From: Limnomonas spitsbergensis
Taxonomy: Eukaryota > Chlorophyta > Chlorophyceae > Chlamydomonadales
Assembly (NCBI GenBank): GCA_037349105.1
Contig: JAYJMM010000118.1
Span: 806,001-870,000, forward strand
DNA length: 64,000 nt
Reading direction: 5' to 3'
This document shows, piece after piece, positions 21,692 through 34,491 of this stretch. The first letter of the stretch is position 1. Each line of letters starts with the position of its first letter. Both the position numbers and the translations under genes were made by a program. The notes beneath the pieces are model-generated. The model was not told the DNA's origin, did not search any database, and saw only the letters and a list, made by a program, of their open reading frames with translations.

Positions 21692-24600
21692 ATGGATCAA
21701 CTAACGTCCACGAATGGCTCAGTCGTGGATGCAGCCGGTGCCGCGATGAAAGCCACCGTCAAGAGCTATTACGGTGAAACGCTTCAAACGAGCTCCGATC
21801 TAAAAACCTCAGCTTGCAAGACCTGCGTACCAGTGCCCCCAGCCATTCGTGATCTCTTGCAAGCGGTACCGGCCGAAGTGTCGGACAAATTTTACGGCTG
21901 TGGTGAGTGGGGTAGCAGCATGGAATACGGTATACACGCTGTGTGCTGTGTAATAACATGGATGTAATAGCACGTTTGTAGTAGCATAGAGTAGCATGTT
22001 TGGAATAGCATTGAGTAGCATGGATGGAGCAGCGTGGGGCAGTATGGAGAAGCATGTAGCCTCTCTAGCCACAGGGAACAGCAGCGAGTATTGTGGGGCT
22101 GCAGGGAGTAGCAAAGCTTGAGATATCTGGCAGAGGTTTCGACCAGGCCATGTGGAATGGGGGTGTCAGGAGGGGGAGGGCACGCGCTAGGGGTGTCAAG
22201 TCATGTGACGGGTCTTAAACCATAATTCTTACCAGCTGAAACCTTGCAAACAAAACCTTGCAGTCCAACCTTACACCCTTGACCCCCATGCTTCCTCTCA
22301 TTACCTCTGTTCTTGCAGGGCGTTACAAGAATGAAGGCCTTGGTTATCATTTTGCCCCTGCCCCCCTCCCCTTCCCCTCTCCGCTGCATGTTGGATCCAT
22401 CCTAACCCTGTTTCCCACATCAGGGACACCCTTACCCCTGGGGGTCACAGGCCTGCGGGTGTTGGACCTTGGCTGCGGATCAGGCCGTGACTGTTACGTG
22501 GCCTCACGCCTGGTGGGAGAGACTGGCCTGGTCACGGGTGAGGAAGAGTGTAAGGCTTAAAGTTTAGGGTGAAGGTACAGAGCAGCTGAAACGCATGGGC
22601 CACGATTTTACAAGTCCTCTTGACTGTTGGGGAAGACAGCCTGGTCATGGTAAGCAAGGGTTTGGGTGGGAGGGGGAGATTCTAAACTTGGGCCCTGACT
22701 GCCCCTGTCCACCCCTCCCTCGTATCACGTCTATTTGGTAGGAAAGGGCATGGGCACAGGTAAGCCAGGGGGGTGTTTGAAAATAGGGGAACACTATAAA
22801 TGTTAAGCAAGACTCTGAATTTGAACTCTCAAATATTGGGAATTCGATAGAAGTCTTACCAGTTTGTAGGCATCGGCAATATACTTTACATGCCCCGCCA
22901 ATGTAAAGTATATAATATATATCATATATATAGTATATAAAGTCAGAAAAAAGTGGGCCAAAGTTAAAAAAAAATAGAGGTCTGGATTCAGCTTAATCAG
23001 GGCATTCAGAATCTGCAGCTAACTCGTCCCATCTAAGAAAGCTATGTCCTCAAAACATAAAAACACTGTATTTGTTTGACGCGGATCACGGGTTTGCAAA
23101 ATGGGGCAGGTCTGGTCCAGAAGTTCAGTTTAAGTACCTCTACATGATCACAAGGCATACATTTGAGTCTCATAGCATGACTGTTCCGAAGTTATCAAGT
23201 CAGTCGGAGTAATAGTTCAGAGGAACCTCCTCGTGCTGAACCTCCTTGACCTCGTCGTCGTCACGGTTCGCCTTGACATAAATCAGCTTCTCAGCCCGCG
23301 CTATGCCTAGGCGAGAGCGGCTACTGGTGTACATGTACGTCCGCCCCCATGCTCACCAGTTCCGCTGGACCGATTGTTTCAAACTCGCTTAATCTTATTC
23401 AGCTCGGCACACAAAGCCTCAGGCTCCCACTCGGTTCCTAAGTGCAGTTGCTTGCCATTGTCGAGAAGGATAAGATCGTTTCACTTTCTTAGGGGCCATT
23501 CCAGGTAACACGAGATGCAAAAGATGTACATAGAGCGCCACCATGGCACAGGAAGGATGTTGCTGAGGGCTGTATCGAAAGGCAGCATGGGAGGGGACAT
23601 CGTCATGGCAGACCTGGGGACGGCTGAGAAGTGTGAGAGAGCAGGAGCACCAGCCATGCTGATGAATAAAGTCCCCTCGTACTTAATCCCCCACGCTGAG
23701 GCACCAGCACTTGGAGCCGTCCAAATGAAAACGAAAATGCAGCCTGACATGTTGTTGATGCAAACGACAGGACAAAAGAGGGACGTTATAGTCCACATTG
23801 GGGAATTTAAGTATTGCAGAGACACTGAGCATGGGGACCAATTAAAAGCCTGCTTAAACCAGCACACGGATCTCGTTGAGGTACTGATCTTGAACGGGTA
23901 CCAACGAATCAACATAAAATTTATTCCAATCTTGATTGGCACCTCGGGCACTATTTATAATAAGCACACAATTGAAGCCATGATGTCTCTAGGGATCACC
24001 GCGTTCCATGCTAAGAAATGCGCCCAGAAAATGCATGTCCATTCGATAAAACTCTTGCACAGCATAGTACAAACCAGACGCAGTCTCGAATATTTTTCAG
24101 CCACAAAGCCTGCCACTGGGCCAATAAAACACACCCATAGGAGAAAACCACCGTGAGGAAGTTGTTTCTTCCTTTTTGCCTCATGGTAACGGCGCGGATG
24201 TGGCTACGGCCCCAAGCTGCGTTGTTTCCTTAACCTCCACGCCCTTATAGGGCGTAGCTTTCTTTCTTTCTAACACGAGTATTATTGGAGTATAGAATCG
24301 GACGAGAACGCATGCGCTTGTCTCACAAGTAGCCCACAGTAGCTGAAATGCCGTATTTCCGCGTTTTCAGTCGCGATATTCGGGATTTTCGCGACTTTAT
24401 ATAAAGTATAATATATGATATGCCGAATTCGAATATATATTATATAATATACTTTATATACTATATAATATTGCCGATGCCTACCAGTTTGTGATGAGCC
24501 ACCTTCATCTCTGTCCCTGAAATCCACTTCCACACACTCCAAACTTCTCCCTACACTTCGCCCCACCCTGCCTCTGGAACAAAAGTACAAGGCATCACAC

Positions 24601-27600
24601 TATCACACTGTCATCATCCAGATGGTTGTTCAGCATGTGAATGCTTCCCACAGATTATCACACTTCCACCGCCCTGTCACCTATGTTTGTTTCAGGTGTG
24701 GACATGACGCCATCTCAGCTGGATGTTGCGCAGCGGAACTCGGAGCAGTACAGCCGCGACGTGTGCGGATTTGAGAAGCCTAATATGAGGTTCATCCATG
24801 TGAGAACGGCTTTTACATATGAGTGTGGGGGACATACCGGTAGTTCAAGTACGATGAGTGGAAGGGGGGCATAACTGCACCAGGTAATTTGATGAGCGCA
24901 GAGATAGAAATCCCGATCGGTAGGGAGGTTGATTCATTGACCACATGCCAATTCGGTGATTGTAAGAAATTGATTGAGGGCATAGGTAAGAGCCCTAAGA
25001 AGTCTGCATGGTACGTGAGGTTTTGCGCCACCTAGCCTGAGCGGAAGGCCGGCCTTTCTCACGCATGGCTTATGCTTTCCCCACATTCTCACGCCTCCCA
25101 CTCTGCTGCTCACCTACACAAAGGGTGATATTGAGTACCTGGACAAGGCCGGCATCCCGGATGAGAGCCATGACATCGTTATCTCCAACTGCGTGGTAGG
25201 GTGAAGCATTAAGGGACCCGGCCATGAACCCTGACTGTAAGGGTTACAACTGGTAATTAAATAGGGCTTACGTTTTAACTGGCTAGAACGAACAGGGGCT
25301 TATGGGATGGGGCGGACTAATTCATCTTCAACTGTAAAGCACATCAGGTAAGTGCTCGTTATTTGTCTCAACATTTTCATAACAAGGATTTTCGGGAGCT
25401 AGGATCAAAACCCTAGGCAATGCCATGACATCTTCAGCTGCTGTTTGATTACGAAAGGTTGATTCATTGGGGTTCATGGGTTACCGGTATATTTTGATGG
25501 GGCTAAGATGACCCTCATGGCCATGCCATGACATCGCCAACTCTATTGTAGTATTGGGTGTCAGATGGCCTTGCAATGATGAATGGGGTTTGGGGTATGC
25601 CACAGCCATGTACTGCCGTGGCGTGGTCAAACACTGGGTGCGGATCACTTGTACGACTTGTCCACCCGTACCGCCTGCCCACCCTTGCTGGTCACTTCCT
25701 GCCTTCCCACCCATGATCTGCACCTGGTGAAATATGCAGCTTCCTGAATATCTGCGTTCTGAATATTTTAAAACCATCCCCTTCATTCCGCCCATGTACA
25801 ACAGATCAACTTATCCCCTGACAAGCCACGAGTACTGCGGGAGGTATACCGCGTACTTTCGCCAGGCGGAGAGATGTACTTCAGCGATGTGTACTGCGAC
25901 CGTAGGCTCAAGTCTGAGGTCCGTGACAGGGAGGAAATAGGGGGAGGGGTCACAGCGGGGGAGGGGAGGGGGGGTGAAGGAACAGGGCAAAGCTGGGGAG
26001 CAGGAAGCAGCAGGGGGCTGAGAGGAGCGGGACAGGGTGGGAGTTCTGACGGGTGAGGATGCATGGGGAGTGGAATGAGCAGTATGGGGAGGGGTGCAGG
26101 GGCTTAAGGCTTATTATGGGGATTAGCAAATATGATATATGGATGGTTTTGCAACTGTTTATTTCTCGCCCCTATCCTCTCAGATCTGATCTCACTTTCA
26201 TGATACCCCCCCCCCCTTAAGCCCGCCCTCCTTGGCTCCTTACCTTGGTCAACGGTTGATCCCCACACCCATATTTCTGCAGATCCGCACCCATCCCACC
26301 ATGATTGGGGAGTGCCTAGGAGGCGCCCTCTACATCAACGACTTCCTCCGCATCTGCAAACAGGTGAAAACAGCGCAAGCCTGAACTGACAACCCCGACC
26401 CTAAATCATAAACCATACAGCGTCACTCCCCTGCGTCGACAAATTGACATTTTCAAATATGTCAAGACTTCAGAGGGTGGTGGAGGAGCGAGAAACAGTG
26501 AGACCTAACCCTAAGCCAAGAAAATGCCAAGGTTGTAGGGAGACGTAGGCTTAAAGGTAGGCCAAGTGTTGGTCACTGACGTCTTCTTCCACCTGGAAAT
26601 AATTTGATTGGAAAGCCGTCACAAGCGTCTCAATCGTTTATGTTCTGGCTGAGCTCCACCTTCTCAATCCTTGTCTGGCCCTTGCTAAAACGGCTTTGGG
26701 GGGGATGGGTTGGCAACCTGTTACAGAGACTCCATTGTAAGATAAGCAAGGATTGTATACAGTGGCAGGCCAGTTGTTGACAAAAGTCTCAGCGCAGGGT
26801 TTGATTTGTCCTGTGTCACACCTGGGCAATAATTGTATGTGTGACAGAGGAGTGATAAAGTGGATGACGTGGCCATTGAGTGACCAGTTGCGTGTGACGT
26901 GTGTGACCCCAGAGTGTCTCATGTGAGTGACCGTATGAGTGTGACGTACACGTAACCCTGTGACTTGAGGGACTGGTCAGCGTTTGTGACATTTATGTGT
27001 GACGGTTGCCTGACGTTAGGTGGGATTTACGGACCCGCGCGTTCTGAGTGTGGAACCCATCAGTGTGGATGACGAGGAGCTGAGCAAGGTGGCTGGCGAC
27101 GCCAAGTTCTACAGCGTCACCTTCAGGTGGGAAGATGTCTGGATAAATTGTGAGTATAGACAATGCGTAAATAGTTATAATGTAAGCTGTCCGTGGATAT
27201 GCCTATGAATCCTGTCCTGGAAGCAAAAAGTGTGGATGTCTAAGCAAGGATGTGGACACTGTGGATGCGACCTGCCAGCCCTTTCTGCTGGGTGCTGTTC
27301 CCCTCACTTCCACGCTGACCCAAGTGGGAAGAATAGAAGCCCCCCCTCCCTTGATTCAATATTGATGACATCCGTGACGAGGTGGCCTCATGTTGGTCTC
27401 CTTAGTTGCCCCTCCAGCTGCTCCCTCGACTGTCGCTGACAGTAGCTGTGCATCTCAAAGACGGAAAATAGGGGGCTCCACTTTGTGCCCCTCGCCCCCC
27501 TCCAGAAAGGCTCGTCTTGTGAATGGAGTGTTTACTTCACTGAATCAGGACAGCATTGGAAAGAAGAGTTTCGTCGACGTTGGTGATCCAGGCTGATGTA

Positions 27601-29016
27601 TGGTCTTCCAAGTATTGTGACCCAAACCGCGTTCTAGCTGTTGCTGCTGCTACCCCTTTGCTGCTGCTTCTATCGCTACCCCTGTGCTGCTGACCCGCTA
27701 GGCCGCTCCAGATCCCCAAGTATGTCGGGGCCTCTATTCGATATCCCCTCCTGAAGCCTTGAGCCTGGCTCATTGATCTGGACTTCACCTAAAGCCCTCA
27801 TATCATGACCCACAACCCATATCCTATAAACTAATTGATACCAGTAATCTGGTATCCTTAAACCTTCATACCGTTCATGTCTGCCAGGCTATTCAAGGTC
27901 CCTGGAGGCCTGCTAGAGGACCTTCCAGAGCAGTACGGTCAGCAGGCGGTGTACCTTGGCACACTCCCTGGCAGTACAGAGCAGTACGAGCTGGACGCAG
28001 ATTGCAAGTGAGCAGTACGGGGCAGGGAGGGAAGTGTGAGTAAGGAGGTCTGAAGGTGCCCCGCTTGCAAATAATTGACAGCAACGTAGGCCTGATGATC
28101 ATCTCTTCATTCATTCCACACTTCCACTTGTAATTACCTGCACCCCCTGCCCATTGCTGTAGGTTCCCCGTCGGAAAGAGTGCCTCAGTGGACGGCAACA
28201 CAGCGGCCATCCTGTCAACGAGCTGGCTGGTGAGATCTATATCTGCATCTGATCCCTGTCTAATTAGATCCAGCCTCCCTGATCCCTGGTTTATGTCCAG
28301 TCTGCCACAGGGCCACCCTCCTGTTCACGAGCTGGCTGATATTTTGAACCCGAAACCTTTATGTCCCTCTGGCTTCTCTAAGGTGGTCTGGTGCACTGAC
28401 CAAGATGAACAGTCAACTTCCCTCCACACCAAGAACCCACCACCCAGCCCTAGATTACATTGTCCTTGAACCCAAACACTTAGCATTGAAGACATCCATG
28501 GGCTTCTCCTTACAGGCCAGCCACTTCACCGTCAGCGGCAATACAGCCGACCACCTCGGTCAGTTTGTATCCCGCAACAGTGCCATGTCCCTCGACGACA
28601 GGCTGGAAGCTAAGAAGAAGCTGTCGTCAGCTGCGGCCAAAAAGGGTGGGTGCTGCGGCCCCGCCTCTGCAACTGCTCCCAAGGCCACCGCGACTAACGG
28701 CTGCTGCTCTCCTGCTGCTGCGCCTAAAGCGGCTACTGGCAGCTGCTGCGGCCCCAAGGCCGCCCCGATTGCGGCCAAGGGTGGCTGCTGCCCTCCTTCA
28801 ATCGCAGCTGCGTCCCAGGCGGCGGCTTCTGCCTCTAAAGGATGCTGCGGCCCCAAGGCAGTTGCCCCTGTGGCAGTCGCAGCCTCGGCCAGCGCCGTGC
28901 AGCCGCCCGGTGAGATGCCTGCTGTCCCCGCAGGCTGCTGCGACGCCGCCCCGACGGCAGCTTCGGTGGCCGCCGGCGGTGCTGGCGTGTGCTGCGCTGC
29001 GCCACGCGCGGCCTGA
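21692..29016 (+). CDS. arsM: Arsenite S-adenosylmethionine methyltransferase
   Basis: ArsM methylates arsenite with SAM in the cytosol. Ten exons join in frame to about 496 aa: 21,692-21,902; 22,424-22,537; 24,696-24,799; 25,124-25,195; 25,805-25,918; 26,283-26,363; 27,020-27,126; 27,888-28,007; 28,163-28,229; 28,516-29,016. Visible motifs are SACKTC and FYGCG near the N-terminus, the SAM site RVLDLGCGSGRDCYV, GVDMTPSQLDVA, ISNCV followed by INLSPDK, VLSPGGEMYFSDVYCD and GECLGGALY. The Cys residues in FYGCG, SNCV and GECLGG correspond to arsenic-binding cysteines known in algal ArsM. The last exon adds a low-complexity Ala-rich tail with seven Cys-Cys pairs (GGCCGP, NGCCSP and similar), as in other algal ArsM. 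Intron 2 is enlarged by a transposon. The acceptor of exon 4 (CACAAAG) is weak. Assignment is secure. Confidence 0.95.
23200..23499 (-). pseudogene. hAT transposase C-terminal remnant
   Basis: On the minus strand, about 23,345-23,200 reads SRSRLGIARAEKLIYVKANR, then an acidic stretch and LNYYSD before a stop. NRLG..(K)AEKLIYV followed by a short acidic end is typical of hAT transposase C-termini. An upstream frame (LILLDNGKQLHLGTEWEPEA) ends in a stop near 23,385, so the gene is broken and far shorter than a full transposase. This is the only coding trace of the element, which is therefore non-autonomous. Confidence 0.65.
23515..24270 (+). mobile_element. 5'-truncated LINE with endonuclease-like C-terminus
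   Basis: A 756-bp insertion between two copies of TAACACGAG (23,506-23,514 and 24,271-24,279). It encodes 213 residues (23,515-24,156), the end of a non-LTR retrotransposon polyprotein: PD at QPDMLLM and ExK at HIGEFKYC fit a PD-(D/E)XK restriction-like endonuclease, then NQHTDLVEVL, IPILIGTSGTIYN and a terminal HSIKLLHSIVQTRRSLE. The 3' untranslated end (24,157-24,270) has a small ACGCCC/GGGCGT hairpin and TTTC repeats. The reverse transcriptase part is absent. It lies inside the hAT-like element and so is the younger insertion. Confidence 0.88.
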
Positions 29017-29099
29017 TAATGGGTTAGGATATGAGTGGAACAGGGGCAAAGAGTGGCAATCTGGTCTACGGTTCTGATGATGATACGGGCAGCACAGAT

Positions 29100-30320
29100 G
29101 CAGGATGATCAGCTGTTCTCGATTTTGAGGAGCAGTCGGATTAGCTGATCTCCAATTTCGTGTGGCTTTTGGATTATTTGTCGGTTGATTTCCAAGTTGA
29201 GGCTGGTTGGCAGTTCTTGGAATTCATGACGCGATTGGGTCTCATTACTACACACATGATTTGGTCGTCAGTTAGGTTGATGAGAGCTGTTTCAGAGTGT
29301 TGCTGTGTTTCTTGCGATGTGGCTTTCCAAATTTCTCAAAGTTAGGTATATGGGCATGGTGAGAGGAAGTATTATACTAGGGGTGGGCAGAATTACACGC
29401 TGGTGAGCTGAAGTATACTTGGGTGAGCAGCAAGGACGGAGAAGTATACAGGTGAGAGCTAGATTTCTGGAGCTGGTGCATGATGGATGGTGCCTGTGTG
29501 AGGAAGGTGCATTGTGTATGATGACATGTAGTAATTTTCTGAATTCGCCGTATATATTTCGAATACCGGTACATGACAAAACGCGTCAGACAATGTACTG
29601 GAGACTGGGTTTCTGAGAAGGGACGTGATTACTCTCTGCAGTTGGGCGCCCACGCGGCTGAGCCTTCTTGTGCATGGCCCAGAGGTGTAAAGTCATTGAA
29701 TCTCTGCATTCAGAACTTGCACAGCTAGCCAATCAGCTGGGCTACTTACTGATCACACGAGGTGGGTAGCGGTATCAGATTCCTGATCACTCACTATTCA
29801 CCAGGCGCCAAAAAGGCTGGAGGGACTCCGTTTTGCCCGCAAACTACTTTATTTGCTGACTACCTCTGCGAACAAATATCAGGTATAAAGCTCTGGTTCC
29901 AGGAAAAGGTCCACACCAAAGATGTCCATACCAAAGATGCTGGCGAGTGATAAAAGCAGTCTAAACTTGAGGGAGGGGATTACAATCTTCGAGCCTCAAT
30001 ACTGCCTGTGAAATGGTTTGCCTCTCACGTGGGCACTGATCATCCTCTGCTGATCATTTCGTTGTCAGCAATGGAAGGCTATTGTTCCTGGGACGGACAA
30101 TACCAGGTACAGTTAGAAAACACCTGATTGTACAGGTCGATCTTGTAGGACACAGGTTTGCTGGATTTCCTCCCCCTGCAATCGATACCCCTTACAACAT
30201 TGTTTGTTAAAACGGGAGATTGCCATAAATGCCATTTTGTTGATCTGGGGGATGCCAGTCCTCTGACGCCTGTGCAGCGTTTTGTACAGTAGGTGTTGCG
30301 TGATGTGTGTACAGTTTTCC
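29100..30320. other. Intergenic region 3' of arsM, no gene recognised
   Basis: Short frames on both strands have no recognisable motif. No RNA gene was seen. Confidence 0.4.
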
Positions 30321-30329
30321 CATGTCCTA

Positions 30330-30625
30330 GCGGTCTGCAGTTCGTCATGGGCGATGCGGCCCGCTATCTGGAGGAGGTCACATAGTCAGAGCGTATTTTC
30401 CGCGCTAGTCCTCGATTACATTGCTGTTGCAGTGCTTGACCTGGCTGTCAAGACCGCCTGATACAGCAAGAAGAACCACACCACCCCCCGCGACGTCCAA
30501 CTAATTATCCTCAATAATATAGAGAAGAGAAACTTCTCAGCATTATGACCATTGCAGCTGCTGGCGTCCTGACCCATATCCATCCAGTCCTGCTGCCCAA
30601 GAAGAGAATAAGACGGATGGAGAGT
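30330..30625 (+). pseudogene. Degenerate histone H2A relic
   Basis: Translated across frame changes it follows H2A order: SGLQFVMGDAARYLEEV (for AGLQFPVGRIARYL), a stop at about 30,388, then DYIAVAVLDLAVKTA, a stop, YSKKNHTTPRDVQLIILNN and finally MTIAAAGVLTHIHPVLLPKK. The ITPRDVQLAI-like and GGVLPHIHPVLLPKK-like ends are diagnostic. At least two stops and two frame changes rule out a product. It has no introns in the recognised part and lies between the 3' ends of arsM and the SET gene. Confidence 0.8.
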
Positions 30626-30812
30626 TTGCTAATATCTAAATGGCCACAAATCTGTGTTCAGTCACATCCTACATCAACAAATCGAATACCCCCCCTGCAA
30701 GAATCAATTATTTACTAACAAAATCATACTGTTACTCTGCTATATGCAGGAAAGAAAATCGAAAACAGCACTGGTGAAGAAACAAGGGCAAAACATCTGG
30801 CAGGCCCTTCAA

Positions 30813-33800
30813 TCACGATCCGTCACAATACAGTTGTAGGATCGCCCGCGTAGCCATCACGAGCTTCTTGCGCTCTATCCTGTAAGCAATGGAGGCCTGC
30901 TTGCGCCCGTCTGTCAGATCAGGTGCAGCTTCCCCTGATGTGCCTGACGTCTCTCGGTGACACAGCTGACTCAAAATATCTTCATCCTCTCGCACGTCTG
31001 AGGTGCACCCTGATGTGTGGGAAGCAATGTTTATTTGAGAGCCATTCAGCTAAAAGTCAGCTACATCACGGCCTACGGCCAGGGGAGCCTGATACAGGAA
31101 GCCCTCTAGCTTGGCCCACCAGCTGTAGGCCTGTCAAAGCTAGACTGCCAGAGAGAGCTTGAAGCACATAAATACAGACACCAAGTGGGAGGTTACAAGC
31201 CGGACTTGCATTCCGTGCACGCACATGGTTTGTCAGCTATACGTAAGAGCTTCTCGTTGAATTCTCACCTTCCAGCATGGCATTGCATTGATCCACCAAG
31301 GATCTTGCCAGGTCCCTATCTTCGGCACCAGATGGAGCACTTTCGCCTGCCTCGCTATTTTCATCCACTATGGGCATGCTCTTCATGGCTGCATAGCCAT
31401 ATGCATTTTGGCCGCTGCAAGCAAGAAACCATACCGTGTAAAGCAAACAAACAGCAGGGCTGATTGCACACTTTTACAAAAAGGTTAGCCTGCTTTTTTA
31501 TTACTCTCTGCGTCCCCGTGTCGAATGTCAAACACTGCCGGTCACAATATCTAGCATTCGGTACAGGACGAAATGGTTAACCTGAGCTGTTGTTGTTATC
31601 ATCGTATTTTGTAAGCGCCCTCCTATTCACACATGTTGCAAGTGTCCTCACCTGATGGCCTCCAGGAACAAGGGGTCGCCCATCAGGGACTGAATGCGCT
31701 CAAGGCTCAAGCCTTTCACACTGAGGAGGGCAGAGCGCACAAGCTGATCAGGCAGGAGCAACCCTCTCATGCAGATGGAGATAAACATGTTGCGCCTTCT
31801 TGTGGGCGGGTTATGAGGCATGCTGGGGAGCAGAACAGCAGAGCTCCACGCACTGACCTTCGAAGAGACTCTCATATTCCCCACCACTCTAACAAAGCGC
31901 CAATGTGCATCAGACTAGCCCTGCCAACTCAAGGCTATGGCTTTCATTTCTCACCCATTCTTGAGATTCGCCTGGAGTGGCACCCTGTCCCCAGGATTAC
32001 CGCCTTGAAGGACAAAGCCATACTGAGCCATCAGTCTCTGGTTGGTGAAGCCTAAAGGGCCTGCCAACAGGAAGAAGGGATATTTATATGGCGGGGCGCA
32101 GAAGAGGATGAGCTAAGCAAGCACGTGGCTGGATACCATGTTAATCTGAGTCCCTGATTATCTACTTTGCCTTGAGTTTGAACAGATTATCAGGGATCAT
32201 GCCATCAGTGATCGGCAGCCTCCGTGGCTACCTGAAGCCCTGGGCAGACCTCGCAGACCTCTTAAGTACCTGTGTAACTGATGAGCACCTCCGTGTCACC
32301 CGGTAAATCTTTGAGAGCAAACAGCTGGATGCCCCCGCTGCCATCTGAGCTCGGCTCAAGTCTGAAGTCGCTGTTGGCCTGGACGCCATGATTAGCAAGA
32401 TCCAAAAAAGGGGCCACGGCAAACGTGTCAGGCCCCAGTCTGCAAAGAAGGATACGCAGTAGTTGTAGGAGAGGTAGGCAGGTGCGTGATGAAGGATGCT
32501 TTGGTGACACTAAGCCATGCATCACCTGCTATGTCAGGGAGACATGGTGCGAAAAACACCTCACCTCAACCTATACTTGAAAATCTGCTCATGACTCCTA
32601 GACAGTTCTATCAAAACGCTGTTGCAGGCAGGTGTTACCAGCAGTAACAATTTTCGGAAAGCAGCATAATTAACAGAGACACACACATGCACACACACAG
32701 AAGGCATGACGCACTGGAGGGCTCGACTCCGGACGCACGCGAAGGCCCATTGAAACCAGCTTGGGGAATCTGCAGATGGATTGTTAACGGCAACAATGCA
32801 ATTCAAATGTTGAGCTCTGGAAACTCAGTGAATGAAGCGACAGAAGGCTTAAGGAGCCCTGACCCACCTTCAGAGATGGGCTCCATCAAGCCTGGGAACA
32901 TGGCCGTCAGCCGTGCCTGTCAGGGAGGGCTGCGACCATCAGCTTGCGTGAACGAAGATGACAGATGCTTTCAATGTCAAAGATGTTGGAAGAATGGGCA
33001 TCTTGAGTGCTTGTTGCGAAGGCACTCAAGAGAGGCGGCTGCAGAATACTGGGTAGCAGGAGTGCTGAGGCTGATGCTGCGGCAGGGGGGCTGAAAGCTA
33101 GCGAGGGAGATGCAAGGTAGCATTCAAGAACACGCGTGTCCACCCCCCCCCGCGAACAAAGGCATTTGTTGCTTTGCACATCCACTACCTGCGAATTCGG
33201 TTCTCTTATTCGCAGTTTGCGTGCAGCCCCTGCCGCACCTGCTGCTGCAGAGCGGCGTCGATAATGTCCTTGTGCTGCAGCTCCTCCAGGCGGGAGGTGG
33301 ACCAGCACATAGGCAGGGTCAGGGCCTTGGGGGCCGGCAGGATGTGCTGGCAGTATGCCTGAATGCATCATGACAAGCAGGGTCATCCTGAAGTCCACAG
33401 CGACCATGCAAGGCCTTGGCTGATGGCTGTTTAACCGTGGTGCACAGCCTCGATGGCCCAGAATTCTTTCGTCCAATTCAGTCTTTGAAGCAGAGATCTC
33501 ATATTTGACGCATTCCAGTGCCCCAGCAGATTGCAGGATTTGGATGCCGTAAATGTGGCCTCAGACATTGCTCAGCATTGACTTTCGTCACGACCAAATA
33601 ATGCAGGACGGGCTTGCGCATGTTTCATGTACCTGCCAGAAGCTGCCTCCGTCACCCGCTAGTCCATCCAGGAGGGCCAGAGACAGAAGCAGGTCCCAGG
33701 TAAGAGGCTCCTCAAATGCCAGCCCATCTTTCAGTCTGGACAGAAGTTACCAGGCAGCATGTCAGAGACAGGGATTTCAGTCACACAAAAACAGCACATG

Positions 33801-34491
33801 GTCATAACTGATTACAGCTCTGACTGATTGATGACAATAACAGGTTTGCTGTTGGGTGGATACAGTGCAGCAAAGTACTGCATGATCATCCTTGCCCGTT
33901 AGTAATGCTTCAAAGTACTAACCTAGGCCAAGCGCCTGATCTGGGCACTGAAAGTCCACTGTCACTACTGTAGTCGATGATCAGGCTTATTCCCCGAGGA
34001 ACTGTCATGAGAACCTGCAGGGAAATAAATGAATCCATCAATCAGCAATTCTTATTAATTCTGCCTGAACCACCCTGTTTGAATCTGTACGCTAAAAAAA
34101 AACTCACATTCGATTACACATGTGATTATGAAAGCCATATCAAAACATGAATGTACTGATGTAGGCACAGGCACATCAGCGGTTGCATGAAACCAGAGTG
34201 CATGGGGATACCGGGATGGCGAATGCATGGCACCACTTCACCCACGTCATCCTTTTTCACGGCTTGGCGAGTGAAGAGGCCGTTCTGATATGTTGAAGGC
34301 CTCATCTCAACAATGCTTGTGGTGCCACTAGATTCCAGTAAACTTTGGTACACACTCGATGCACTATATTCGACTTGTGGAACAGAAGTTGCCCTACAGA
34401 CTATACGACCTCTTGCCCCAACACAAGGCGAGACAATAAAGCTGTGTGCTAGCATCTTGCTTGTCAATCGAACTGGAATGGTGAATCGCAT
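30813..34491 (-). CDS. SET-domain lysine methyltransferase, Rubisco LSMT-like, plastid type
   Basis: Eleven exons on the minus strand: 34,491-34,246; 34,014-33,923; 33,735-33,633; 33,358-33,239; 32,916-32,868; 32,769 to about 32,700; 32,449-32,270; 32,060-31,955; 31,822-31,652; 31,414-31,269; 31,019-30,813, giving roughly 500 aa. Order: a hydroxylated, basic N-terminus resembling a plastid transit peptide, GLFTRQAVKKDD-VLMTVPRGISL (start of SET), split-SET insert, WFQWAFACVRSRAL, then VAPFLDLANHG and LPGDTEVLISYTG (SAM and substrate site), NQRLMAQYGFV, and a helical C-terminal substrate-binding region ending RKQASIAYRIERKKLV. The family methylates plastid or cytosolic proteins on lysine; the substrate is unknown. 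The ATG at 34,491 is preferred because it starts a transit-like peptide. The donor of exon 6 is uncertain. Confidence 0.85.
31082..31141 (-). repeat. Solo diverged array A monomer in SET-gene intron
   Basis: GAAGCCCTCTAGCTTGGCCC followed by ACCAGCTGTAGGCCTGTCAA aligns along about 60 bp with the array A unit in right-arm orientation (AAGCCCTGCTGCTTGGGCC then ACCTACTGTAGGCTGGTCAA). It is a single copy. Confidence 0.7.

Larger units (their letters stand above)
22859..24491. mobile_element. hAT-like DNA transposon in arsM intron 2
   Basis: TAGGCATCGGCAATAT (22,867-22,882) and its exact complement (24,468-24,483) form 16-bp terminal inverted repeats, and CCAGTTTG occurs directly outside both ends (22,859-22,866 and 24,484-24,491). 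An 8-bp duplication and TA(G)-starting ends fit the hAT superfamily. AT-rich subterminal stretches with TATA repeats follow both ends. The body contains a hAT transposase remnant and a younger LINE insertion. Confidence 0.92.

Noticed and set aside
28560..29077. Alternative frames overlapping the last arsM exon
   Set aside because: They are GC-rich shadows. The arsM frame continues the methyltransferase through a proper splice junction.
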